Shown here piece by piece: positions 17,501-26,089 of a DNA stretch of 64,000 bases. A program made the position numbers and the translations under genes. This DNA comes from a virus. The DNA lies in IMG/VR virus record IMGVR_UViG_3300043774_000178, positions 1 to 64,000 of that record; one strand, 5' to 3'. Under the pieces are notes generated by a model. That model saw only the letters and a list, made by a program, of their open reading frames with translations. It searched no databases and was not told the DNA's origin. Positions within the stretch are counted from its first letter, which is position 1. The number at the start of each line of letters is the position of its first letter.

Positions 17501-20031
17501 GTGCAGTAGTCGAGAAGTATAGAGTAAATAATCTTAAAAGACAAAACTCTGTTATTGTAAGAACTACAAATAATGTTAACCAGAATGATGGACCTCATTT
17601 TATTTTAAATCAAGGTAGTGTAGATAATAGTTTAGTTACTATAGGAACAGCAAGAGGTAACTTAGGTGAAGTTGGATTTTCTCAAAGAGATAAAATAAAA
17701 CCATTTAATGCTACAATTTCAAGTCACTATGCTGGATTAAAACTTAGAATAGTAAATCAGTATGGTCAACTTGATTCAATAAAACAAATACCTGTAACAC
17801 CTTGTGAGCAAAAGTTATCTGTCAGACCTTCTGGAGATAATTACCCTGCACCTAATAACACAGGTATACAGTGTTCATATGAGAATCTTGATGGGTCCTC
17901 AACATCTTATATACTTCAACAAAAGAAAATTGCTAAGACACCTGTATTCTTTGGAGGAGATACTTATATAAGTAGATACACAGAAAAGAATGTAATGCTC
18001 TTTTTCTATGATTGGTTATATGGACAACCAGATGGATTTGAATTTAATTACTTTACTAGACAGTTAATACCTGAACCAAGATTCTGGATTAACTCTGAGA
18101 AATATGATATTGGTAATCTTGCACCTAGCAGTGGTAACTGGTCTTTAAACGCACCAACATTAGGTACAGGACTTTTACCAAGTGCTTACTATAGACTTGA
18201 TAATGATGACTATAATTATTTCATAGATCAAAATGTACCTACAGGTTTACCAGAAGTACGATTCTCAGAAAAGGATGCATACTTCTATTTAGCTACTTGT
18301 GTAGTAAGAGACTTCTTTGTAGAGAGTGATATCATAGTTGATTTTAGAATAGATGGGTTAGAGCCATTCCAAAAGTCTTACAACCCTTATACCTATACTG
18401 ATCTACAAACAATGTTTAATATAAACCCTGATACAATAGAGAGGGGTAACTATTACGCATATGATTACTCACTAGCAATATCAAAACTATTTACTCAGTA
18501 TTTCTCACAGGGTAATTTACAATCTAGATACTATGACCCAGAAGTATCCAAGTTATGTTATACTTATTATCCTGATAGAATAATATACTCTTTACCTCAA
18601 CAAGATGAATCAGCAAAAGACTCTTGGTTTGTATATCTTGTAAATAACTATAAAGAGTTTAAAGATCAGATCTCTGGAGTAAAGAACTTTGCTAAGACTG
18701 GTATCTTTATTACATTCAAGAATTCTAGTCCTCTAGCATTCCAAGGAGTAGATCAGTTACAAACAGACTTTGGTACAAAGATTACTATAGGTGATGGAGG
18801 ATTGTTTGCTCAAACACCACAGAGTGTAGTAATTGCAGATAAACCTTTTGAGTACGGATCTTCTCAAGATTCTAGAAGTGTTATTTCTACTCCTGCAGGA
18901 CTTTACTATGTATCTCAGAACCAGGGTAAGATATTTGCTTATGCACAAGGTTTAACAGAGATATCTCAGTCAGGTATGAAGTGGTGGTTTAATAACTTCT
19001 TACCATTTAAACTACTAGAAGATTTCCCTGAGTATCCTCACATAGATAATCCGGTAGCAGGTATTGGTTGTCAATCAAGTTATGATAATGAAAACTCAGT
19101 ATTGTACTTTACTAAGAAAGACTACAAGCTGAGAGATGATATGAAGGGTACATTGTCTTATGACAGAAGACAAAATAAATTCTTTACTATAAACTCTTTA
19201 GGACAAGTAACAAAGACTTCTGTAGATCTTGGTAACCCATTATACTTTGAAGATGCCTCTTGGACAGTTAGTTATGATCCAAAAACTAAGTTCTGGATTT
19301 CATTCCATGACTGGCATCCAAGTCTTTTTATACCTACTAAGAATACATTCTGTACCACGGTATTTAATCAAGTGTGGAAACACAATGCTAACTGTGATGA
19401 CTTCTGTAACTTCTATGGAGTTAATTACCCATTTGAGATTGAGTTCCCATTCATAACTGGTCAGACTGTTACTACAACAAGATCAATGGAGTATATCTTA
19501 GAGTGCTATAGAAGAGCAAGATATAATTGTGTTGATCAGTTCCATGTATTAGATTATAACTTTGATAAAGCTGTAGTGTTTAATTCTGAACAAGTATCAG
19601 GATACCTTAATCTAAATCTATTCCCTAAAAACAATGTCACACTTAGCCTTGACTATCCACAAGTAAACTTGAACAGTATTGATATACTATTCTCTAAAGA
19701 AGAAAATAAATATAGATTCAATCAGTTTTGGGATATAACAAAAGACAGAGGTGAATTTCCAGTTGGTTCAGACTATCCTCCAACAGGTCCTGTAATTCCA
19801 GGATCAACTATTCTAGATGGTCCATATGAAGAACAGAACATTTGGATAACAGCACCTAATGGGTATAGTAAAATACTAAATCCTAATAATCTTGATTATC
19901 AAAAACCTGAGCTACAAAGAAAAAGATTCAGACACTATCTTAACTTCTTAAACTTAAGTAAGACAGTATCGGGTGAAACAAACATGATTGTTAAGATAAT
20001 GAATGTTAAGAACACATATTCACCAAGGTAA
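14584..20031 (+). CDS. Tail stabilisation (muzzle-like) protein, crAss type (1815 aa)
   Basis: The opening (SNTFIKGLNKDSDPSFVQEG, then MWTHARNATNNTFEGDLGTL) is the typical start of P22-like stabilisation proteins in crAss-like phages, beta-propeller-rich proteins that form the short tail's distal body. At 1815 aa it is longer than the P22 type and in the range expected for crAss-like phages. It is beta-rich and aromatic throughout, with a hydrophobic stretch at about residues 765-785 and a Gly/Ala-rich region at about 890-905 (GPGGILGIAGAVGNFLYYF). The end (FLNLSKTVSGETNMIVKIMN) is a beta closure. The stop overlaps the next start (TAATG). Confidence 0.75.
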   Translation: MAKQQQDLSQDKSNTFIKGLNKDSDPSFVQEGMWTHARNATNNTFEGDLGTLSNESSNKFCVLTAPTVNGSAYIIGSVHLYSDKWILFTAIHGPDQTLPSINSEIGLFEEGLCRYRPIVLDPCLNFSKWDLITGAAREKEDCTWQVYWSDGLNPDRYLNVGDPQTWPTDNFVWQGDNTYANPAGDVIQWPGVTWQQICTDSSGVSQTSPGVWPTGHPVDDSCITCENTTDLDCDALRLARLMKTPCIHVSPGKAGGTLRNGSYMATLAYSIKGQKVTDWFSLSNVQPIWLLPEPQGALELDIEADNDNFDEFILVIVQNINQGAVAKQMGIYSTSTTKVYIDQIKEDLISVPIGQLPIQTPVFEKSDIMLEVNNYLLRVGPTSRFDFNYQPLANLITTNWVSTEYPANYYTQGGYKPSYLRDEVYAFFIRWIYNTGDKSSVYHIPGRKATDYRIPQTGQFLFENDDLNNFDSIFAPEKVFEVYNTATGSPVPPEVLDDGGVIIGRGPMAYWESSERYPDNKPEVWNASEHCWTGTPLDPNTGLPISDPSYDLCGLPIRHHKFPENIIYSPNGIELSITKHFASSFGVNAQPNKIRLLGIEFNNIIIPKDNQGNDIPGIVGYEILRGSREGNKSIIAKGMVNNLRPYDLKVDQINPQQPLKGLYPNHPFNTIRTLNPDNAINGPLNPNSTTGINDPYIKGTDENDVEINYTIDDMPKNIITFHSPDTNFRTPFLSATELKVYGYLRGNSEQFFIEPNEQPQQKILKNIIVTTMFLGGIVEGLISLLGKRTINSPKGGFQSFFELPTAQGTSVGPPYIGVKIFPRPTQLALANNTLNTYNAALNTYFASGGGSFADAFAQGITLSTGTNTFTNTMLARGGYKEAASVSTEVGPGGILGIAGAVGNFLYYFSEGADLTLRTIYALVPYRQYALQMLGHGFYRRFFAHDLNQRRRFKIEESFYLRDTIQELPPYVNGAVVEKYRVNNLKRQNSVIVRTTNNVNQNDGPHFILNQGSVDNSLVTIGTARGNLGEVGFSQRDKIKPFNATISSHYAGLKLRIVNQYGQLDSIKQIPVTPCEQKLSVRPSGDNYPAPNNTGIQCSYENLDGSSTSYILQQKKIAKTPVFFGGDTYISRYTEKNVMLFFYDWLYGQPDGFEFNYFTRQLIPEPRFWINSEKYDIGNLAPSSGNWSLNAPTLGTGLLPSAYYRLDNDDYNYFIDQNVPTGLPEVRFSEKDAYFYLATCVVRDFFVESDIIVDFRIDGLEPFQKSYNPYTYTDLQTMFNINPDTIERGNYYAYDYSLAISKLFTQYFSQGNLQSRYYDPEVSKLCYTYYPDRIIYSLPQQDESAKDSWFVYLVNNYKEFKDQISGVKNFAKTGIFITFKNSSPLAFQGVDQLQTDFGTKITIGDGGLFAQTPQSVVIADKPFEYGSSQDSRSVISTPAGLYYVSQNQGKIFAYAQGLTEISQSGMKWWFNNFLPFKLLEDFPEYPHIDNPVAGIGCQSSYDNENSVLYFTKKDYKLRDDMKGTLSYDRRQNKFFTINSLGQVTKTSVDLGNPLYFEDASWTVSYDPKTKFWISFHDWHPSLFIPTKNTFCTTVFNQVWKHNANCDDFCNFYGVNYPFEIEFPFITGQTVTTTRSMEYILECYRRARYNCVDQFHVLDYNFDKAVVFNSEQVSGYLNLNLFPKNNVTLSLDYPQVNLNSIDILFSKEENKYRFNQFWDITKDRGEFPVGSDYPPTGPVIPGSTILDGPYEEQNIWITAPNGYSKILNPNNLDYQKPELQRKRFRHYLNFLNLSKTVSGETNMIVKIMNVKNTYSPR

Positions 20032-21005
20032 TGGGATTCAATAAGAAAGAACTTTCTAAAGCTACAGCAAACTTAGATGCAAGAAAAGCTCAAAGTAAAC
20101 CTAGAGATATAATCTATGACCCAGCAGGTCAGTGGAAACATCCTGGACAACCTACTAGAATTCCAGGAGGTAATATTACTATGCAAGGTGTACCTTATCC
20201 AGTGATGGCTTATCCTAATGTAGGACAACCACAGATGATGTACCCAGAGCAAGATTATAACTTTGCAGGAGCAGATTATGTAGATGAGTATCCTCAAATG
20301 AAAAGAGGAGGGTCTAAGAAGTTCTCTAGAGATATAAGAGCAACTAATGTACTCTTTACAAAGAATCCATATCTAAAAAAGAAAAAGTCAAAGAAGAAAA
20401 AAATCTTTGATCCTAATGCTGCATATTATAAAAACGGTGGTGACTTTAGTGATGATATAAATAAACGCAGACAAGTTTTACGTGACTGGACTTATGGTAA
20501 ATCTATAGGTATGTTACAAGAACAAGATGGTGGGGAACTTCCTGCAGACTACCAAGAATTTATAAATTATTCAGAAACAGCTCCAGAGAATAGAAGACCT
20601 GCTCCAAATGCTGTATATGGTGATCCAAATGATTATGATCATTATGGTATGTGGGAAGCATTGGGTAAACCTAAGAACTTTGAAGAAGCTCTTCAAATGA
20701 ATCCTGATTGGACACCAGATGAGTATGATGGTATGTATCACGGATTTAGTGTTAATCCTAACACAGGAGTATTTCTTAAAGCAGGTAAACCAGGGTTTAA
20801 AGAAGGTGATACAACATGGATGGAAGTAGCTGGTCATTATCTTAGTCCAAGAGCACAAGTAGACACACCTGTATTTGACATAGACTTACAAAGATTTAGA
20901 TATATACCAAATGAAAATCAAGAAGAGTATATAGAAACAGAACTTACTCCAGAAGAAATAGAAGTATACAGACAAGGTGGGTATATAGTAGAAGAATTAG
21001 ATTAA
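20031..21005 (+). CDS. GG-motif virion/cargo-type protein (324 aa)
   Basis: Residues 90-130 hold a basic segment conserved in style among crAss-like phages (MKRGGSKKFSRDIRATNVLF, then KKKKSKKKKIFDPNAAYYKN). Five GG motifs are present: IPGGN, KRGGS, KNGGD, QDGGE and RQGGY. Residues about 195-265 (NDYDHYGMWEALGKPKNF, then YDGMYHGFSVNP) resemble the Tyr-Asp/Trp/His module of many phage internal virion proteins. The C-terminus is acidic. It is the last gene of the tight operon from 12290. It ends within a hairpin element that is shared with 28334. I infer a tail-lumen or capsid cargo protein. Confidence 0.6.
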   Translation: MGFNKKELSKATANLDARKAQSKPRDIIYDPAGQWKHPGQPTRIPGGNITMQGVPYPVMAYPNVGQPQMMYPEQDYNFAGADYVDEYPQMKRGGSKKFSRDIRATNVLFTKNPYLKKKKSKKKKIFDPNAAYYKNGGDFSDDINKRRQVLRDWTYGKSIGMLQEQDGGELPADYQEFINYSETAPENRRPAPNAVYGDPNDYDHYGMWEALGKPKNFEEALQMNPDWTPDEYDGMYHGFSVNPNTGVFLKAGKPGFKEGDTTWMEVAGHYLSPRAQVDTPVFDIDLQRFRYIPNENQEEYIETELTPEEIEVYRQGGYIVEELD

Positions 21006-21064
21006 ACTTAACAGGTTTACTAAAGAAGTTAAAATTTATTATATTTAGTATATAGCGCGCTAAT
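21003..21064 (+). promoter_or_regulatory. Stop-codon hairpin and AT-rich promoter-like spacer (copy 1)
   Basis: TAAAC/GTTTA (21003-21007 with 21015-21019) with loop TTAACAG begins at the stop codon of the 324-aa gene. AT-rich sequence follows, with TATATAG at 21049-21055, 9 bases before the next ATG. The same arrangement occurs at 28334. Confidence 0.45.
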
Positions 21065-24000
21065 ATGAAAAAAAGAGTTAGACTTTATAAAGCTCAAATG
21101 GGAGGGTATAATGCTGGGCAACAAGTACAACAGCAGCAACAAGCTCCTACAGAACAACAGTTGTATGATTATGTATTAGCTTCTTTGGGAGATGGAAAAG
21201 AGGCTGAACAAATACATGCTGAGTTAGTCCAGTCTGGTATTCCAGAAGAGATGTCTAAAAAGGTTATTGAAGATAGTGTAACTTATCTTGAAGAACAACA
21301 AGCTGATGAAGAAGCTGCTCAAACTCCTAATGATGAAGATAGTCAGAAAAGACTAGAAGCAGAAGAAATGGAGATGAGAAGAAGACAAGAAGATGACGAA
21401 GCAGACAGACAATATAATCAGCAGTTACAAGAAATGTATTCTGATTATAATGAGCATGACTACTCGGATGATGATGCTATAGCTTCTGATATCACAATGA
21501 GATATGGTGGTAAAGTACCTTCTAAAAGAACCTTTGTAAAAAATGTAATGAAGCTTACAAAGAAGCAATTAGGAGGAGAAGAAACTAAAGACAAAAATAC
21601 AGCAGACGGTACTGATACAGGACAGAGACAAAATATCCTAAAGTCATTTATAGGTAATGTACAAGGTACAGCTAATAATGCTTTGATGAAGGAAGATGCT
21701 GAGATGATGTACAATCAGTATTTTCAAAATGGTGGTGATACAGAATCAGGAATAATGGATTTTGATCCTTACCATAATCTAGCTCACTACAGTGATACCT
21801 TTGAGCATGCTATGCCAGTAGATCAAACTAGTATGATGAAAGCTCAAGATGGTGGTCTCACTCCTGGTCAAACTAGAAGAATGGAAAGAAGAACTAATAG
21901 GATGATTAGAAACATTCCTGTTGGTTATGGTGGTTATGGTGCAGGATTATTTCCACAAGGAATTAATATTCTAAACATAGCACAACCTCAAATGATGGCA
22001 GCATCTAATGCTAACCCTTTATCTAACTACATGAGTGGTGTAAAAATGGCCAACATAGATGTTAGAAGAGTAGGTTTATTTGGTAGACCAAAAGAGTACA
22101 CAATAAACTTTGCAAATGATGTAGCTAATAATCCTCAACTCCAAAAAGAATTAATGGAGCAGGAAGCTAGAAATACAAGACAGACTGTTAAAGATATAAC
22201 TGATGCTGGATATACAACAACTGTAACAGACTCAGGCATTAAAGGTAGTTCAAGTTCTGTACCTACAGAAGGTCAAGCTACAGACTTCTTTAAGAAAGAT
22301 GATAATAAAAATAATATTCCTGACTATCTAGAAGTAACAGGAGCATCTAGTACAACACCAGGAGGAGTAGCTTCAAGTACAACACCGGGAGCAGGTGGAA
22401 CTTCTTCAGGTGTAGGAGGTGGTGGTTCGCGTTCAGGTTCAGGATCTGGTTCAGGAAGTAGCAGTCAAGAATCTAACTTAGGTGTAGATGAATCAGGAGA
22501 AGAACTTGTAGTAGATGAAACTACTGGAGTAGTGGTACCAGTATCTATGAGTGCTCAAGCTTTACAATATGCTAATAGAAATATAGGTGAAAACAGTTTT
22601 AAAAATAATTTAATAGAAAAGTACGCTCATGGAATGTTTCCGACAACAGGATTAAGTAAGTTAACTCTTGATGATAAAAAAGGATATTATTATGTTCCTA
22701 ATTCTTATGGTACTATAGAAAAGTATAAAGGTGACCCTAAAGATTATACCCAATTTTCAAAGCCTGTTGAAATTATACAAGATCAAGGTAGAATTAACTA
22801 TATTATAAATAAAGGTACAATATATAAAAAACCTTCTTCTAAGGCTCCAAGTAAACCAAATGCTAATAAAACATTATATGGTGATAAAGCAGTTTCTTCT
22901 AATGCTAGTGTAGCTGCTCTAAATAAAGTTACTGCCCCAACAAAAGCTAGCACCCCTGTAAAAACTTATACAAAGAATGGAGTAAAAGTTCAGGTATATA
23001 ATAAGTATTCTACAGATGCTGAAACAGGAGAAAAGTATCCTATTAAGATTGTTAAAAGATTTGACACTAAAGGTAAACTTCTTCCATCTAGTTATGTAGA
23101 ATTTACTCCTTATGCTGATTATAAACCAGTTCAAGTATCTTACAGTCAGTACTTTAGAAAAAAACAAGAAGGTGGTGTAATATCTAATCCTTTTGAAGAC
23201 CCATATGGTAATCTACAAAAGTTTATCTATGGTGGAGGAGATGATATATCTATTCCACAAGTAGCAGGTAAACTAACTGATGATGCATACTTTGCATATG
23301 GTGGATTAACTAGCTATCAAGATGGAGCAAATGTAACAGCAGGAGCAGAACCTAAAACAGGTCAGACAAAAGCTGAGTGGGAAAAATCTTCTGGTTACGG
23401 TTCTACAGGTGAAGGTAGTGATTTAGTTTGGAATGGAAAGTCTTGGGTAAAAGCAGGTGACTATAAACCTGCAGAAACTAAAAGTAAAGAAAGTACAACA
23501 AGTAATAAAACTACCACAACTACTACAACTTCAAATCCTAGAACTACTAATACACAAGTTATAGGTAACTATGGAGCTCCAATCTATCCACCATTATTTG
23601 GAGGCAGAGGGTTACGTGGTATATTAGGAGCAACAGCTTTATCAGCTAATCCTTTTATTCAGTATGCTGGATCATGGACTCAACAAAGAGGTCAAGCATT
23701 TGATCCTGCAACAGGTAAACCTATTGATATTACAGGAATGGAGAATACTCCACTTTCTAGAATTAAAATAGATAAAGTAGGATTGCTTTCTGGTAGACCA
23801 AAAAAGTATACAATGTATTTTGGTGAACCAGTTGAAGAGGGTACTTCATCAACTGGTGCTGCAGCAGCAACTAGTCAAGAAACAAGAGATGAAAAAGGTA
23901 AAAGAAAAATGGCTCCTGGGTTAGAGAAAGCTCTTTTAAAAATACCTGGTATGTCTAGAGTTCTTTATCCTTATGGTGATGAAGAAGAAGCAGCAGCTGC

Positions 24001-26080
24001 TGTGACTACTCCTGCTACACCAACACCTGTAGATGAGAATGATGAACTTGCAGGGCTATACTGGGGGCATCCTACATTAAATACTTATGCTGCTGATAAA
24101 GCAAAATTAACAAGTAAAGAAGGACCTCTTAGCATGCCTATTAGACCTTCTTCTGGAATGACTATACCTACATCATTAGGAGATCAAGAATTAGCTGGAG
24201 ATTATACTAGTAATGAAATACCAGTATTACCACTAAGACCTCCTGGAGAAGTGATGGGTACAGATAGACAACAGGCTCTTGCTTTACAACAGTATATGCA
24301 AAGTCCTGGAGCAAGAGAATCTCTTATGCAGTTTATTCCTGAAGAGGAACAAATGCAAATGATGGAAGCTAATCCTCAATTAGCATTTGGACAAAATATG
24401 TCTGGACCAATAAATACGGAGATGATGCCAGAGTTATCTTCTGAAGAACAAGATGCAGAATACTTAGCTCAAAGAGATTTAGAGATTGCACAGAATCCTA
24501 TGCTTAATCCAAATGTGAGAGCTATGTATGAGTCTTTAGGACAAGATATTCCACAAGGAATGACTCCACAAGAAGCATTAGGTTATGAGACTGGTGAAAT
24601 ATACCCGGGTATGGAATATAACCCTGATGAGTTTACTAACTATGATATACAAGGTTTACCAGCTCCTTTAATCTCTGAAGCAAATTTAGCTGGACAAGAT
24701 GCAGGTAGAGCTTTAACAAATATTGCTGATGAAGCTGAGAGAAGAAGACTAGAGATACAAAGACAAAAATTAGCAGCATTACAAAGACAAAGAGCTCTTC
24801 AACAACAAAATCAAAAACCTGTTGCAAATTCTTCCTCTAGTAAAGTAAGAAAAGTTAAAGACTTGACTTTCAAACAAGGAACAGATAATGTCAAATTGTA
24901 TGACATGCAGGAAAAGTTATACAATCAGTATGATAAATATGGAGCAACCAATCATGTTCAATTAGTTAAAGATGCTAAATCTAGAATTAATAAACAGTAT
25001 GGTTCTGAGATGTTGAAACATTGGAGTAATATGGATCCGTCTAGAAGACTTAAATGGATTAACTCTCAACCTAAAAATTTTAGAAATGACTTTATATTAC
25101 TGAGTACTCTTAAAGCAGGAGGACAATTACCTAAAGCTCAAATAGGTATGGGTAATGTATACACAACTAATCCTGACATGATAGGATTAAGTGATATAGA
25201 TCTTGTATCTTCACAAACAGCTCCTATAGCTAACATGCCAGGAAGTATGAGTACTTGGTCAGATCAAATGCCAACTAGGTTTAATCAACAGAAAGATCCT
25301 ACTATGCTTTCTCTTGATCCTGGTCAAATGAATAGACAAACTCAGAAGAAGCAGTTTGATTTAAGTTTCCAACCAGGGCAAGGTGTTGACTTTGCAACAG
25401 GTGAGTTTCCTGAGATTAATGAGGGTACTAATGATTTCTCATTCCAACCTGGAGAACCACTTGACTTTAATCAAGTATTAGAAGATGTAGGAGGTCCTAA
25501 TGAACCAGCTGCTGATGCAACAGCAAATAAGAAAAAAGGTTTTGCTGCAAAGTTCAAAGACAAAAACATGTATAACATTGATCCTAGAATGGGATTAAAC
25601 CTCTTTAACAAGTTTGCTAACATGGGTCTTCAAGGTTTGGAAAACAGAGAAGCTAGAAAACAAGAAAAAGAAAACTACAAACAACTCATAGGTGATAACC
25701 TGTATGGTTCTACTAATATTATGAGTAGAGGTACATACAATGTAAACTCAGGTTTACTAGATGAAAGTACTATGGGTTCTGTAGGTGTAGTTAAGTATGG
25801 TGGTAATGTATATCAAGATGGTGGTTATATAATAGATGAGGAATCTGCATATGAAGTAACACCGATGACTAATAACTGGATGGATGGTAGCACACTTCAG
25901 AATACTTATCTAAATCAAAACTCTATGAATGCATCACCAGAGTATCTTAACTCTATGATTTCTCAAGGTGTAGTGGATGAGGAGGAAGATCAAGAATATG
26001 CAGAAGGTGGAGAAACCTGGATGTCTGAAGATCAAATAAATAGATTTTTGGCAGAAGGTGGAGAACTAGAATTTATTTAA
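21065..26080 (+). CDS. Large GG-motif cargo-type protein with internal duplication (1671 aa)
   Basis: A low-complexity, probably extended protein with Gln/Glu-rich, Gly/Ser-rich and Thr-rich stretches. At least a dozen motifs end in Gly-Gly at intervals (AQMGG, MRYGG, KQLGG, YQNGGD, KAQDGG, KQEGG, LKAGG, VKYGG, YQDGG, AEGGE). A module appears twice: residues about 293-350, with VGLFGRPKEYTINF, and about 836-925, with VGLLSGRPKKYTMYF. No catalytic site is visible. The position between tail and RNA polymerase genes suggests an internal virion protein. It starts with a basic KKRVRLYKAQ and ends in GGELEFI. Confidence 0.6.
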   Translation: MKKRVRLYKAQMGGYNAGQQVQQQQQAPTEQQLYDYVLASLGDGKEAEQIHAELVQSGIPEEMSKKVIEDSVTYLEEQQADEEAAQTPNDEDSQKRLEAEEMEMRRRQEDDEADRQYNQQLQEMYSDYNEHDYSDDDAIASDITMRYGGKVPSKRTFVKNVMKLTKKQLGGEETKDKNTADGTDTGQRQNILKSFIGNVQGTANNALMKEDAEMMYNQYFQNGGDTESGIMDFDPYHNLAHYSDTFEHAMPVDQTSMMKAQDGGLTPGQTRRMERRTNRMIRNIPVGYGGYGAGLFPQGINILNIAQPQMMAASNANPLSNYMSGVKMANIDVRRVGLFGRPKEYTINFANDVANNPQLQKELMEQEARNTRQTVKDITDAGYTTTVTDSGIKGSSSSVPTEGQATDFFKKDDNKNNIPDYLEVTGASSTTPGGVASSTTPGAGGTSSGVGGGGSRSGSGSGSGSSSQESNLGVDESGEELVVDETTGVVVPVSMSAQALQYANRNIGENSFKNNLIEKYAHGMFPTTGLSKLTLDDKKGYYYVPNSYGTIEKYKGDPKDYTQFSKPVEIIQDQGRINYIINKGTIYKKPSSKAPSKPNANKTLYGDKAVSSNASVAALNKVTAPTKASTPVKTYTKNGVKVQVYNKYSTDAETGEKYPIKIVKRFDTKGKLLPSSYVEFTPYADYKPVQVSYSQYFRKKQEGGVISNPFEDPYGNLQKFIYGGGDDISIPQVAGKLTDDAYFAYGGLTSYQDGANVTAGAEPKTGQTKAEWEKSSGYGSTGEGSDLVWNGKSWVKAGDYKPAETKSKESTTSNKTTTTTTTSNPRTTNTQVIGNYGAPIYPPLFGGRGLRGILGATALSANPFIQYAGSWTQQRGQAFDPATGKPIDITGMENTPLSRIKIDKVGLLSGRPKKYTMYFGEPVEEGTSSTGAAAATSQETRDEKGKRKMAPGLEKALLKIPGMSRVLYPYGDEEEAAAAVTTPATPTPVDENDELAGLYWGHPTLNTYAADKAKLTSKEGPLSMPIRPSSGMTIPTSLGDQELAGDYTSNEIPVLPLRPPGEVMGTDRQQALALQQYMQSPGARESLMQFIPEEEQMQMMEANPQLAFGQNMSGPINTEMMPELSSEEQDAEYLAQRDLEIAQNPMLNPNVRAMYESLGQDIPQGMTPQEALGYETGEIYPGMEYNPDEFTNYDIQGLPAPLISEANLAGQDAGRALTNIADEAERRRLEIQRQKLAALQRQRALQQQNQKPVANSSSSKVRKVKDLTFKQGTDNVKLYDMQEKLYNQYDKYGATNHVQLVKDAKSRINKQYGSEMLKHWSNMDPSRRLKWINSQPKNFRNDFILLSTLKAGGQLPKAQIGMGNVYTTNPDMIGLSDIDLVSSQTAPIANMPGSMSTWSDQMPTRFNQQKDPTMLSLDPGQMNRQTQKKQFDLSFQPGQGVDFATGEFPEINEGTNDFSFQPGEPLDFNQVLEDVGGPNEPAADATANKKKGFAAKFKDKNMYNIDPRMGLNLFNKFANMGLQGLENREARKQEKENYKQLIGDNLYGSTNIMSRGTYNVNSGLLDESTMGSVGVVKYGGNVYQDGGYIIDEESAYEVTPMTNNWMDGSTLQNTYLNQNSMNASPEYLNSMISQGVVDEEEDQEYAEGGETWMSEDQINRFLAEGGELEFI

Positions 26081-26089
26081 CAATACGTT

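Noticed and set aside
22425-22460. Collagen-like or repeat-array reading of the Gly/Ser run in the 1671-aa protein
   Set aside because: It is a short Ser/Gly linker with no Gly-X-Y periodicity and is not a tandem DNA repeat of any length.
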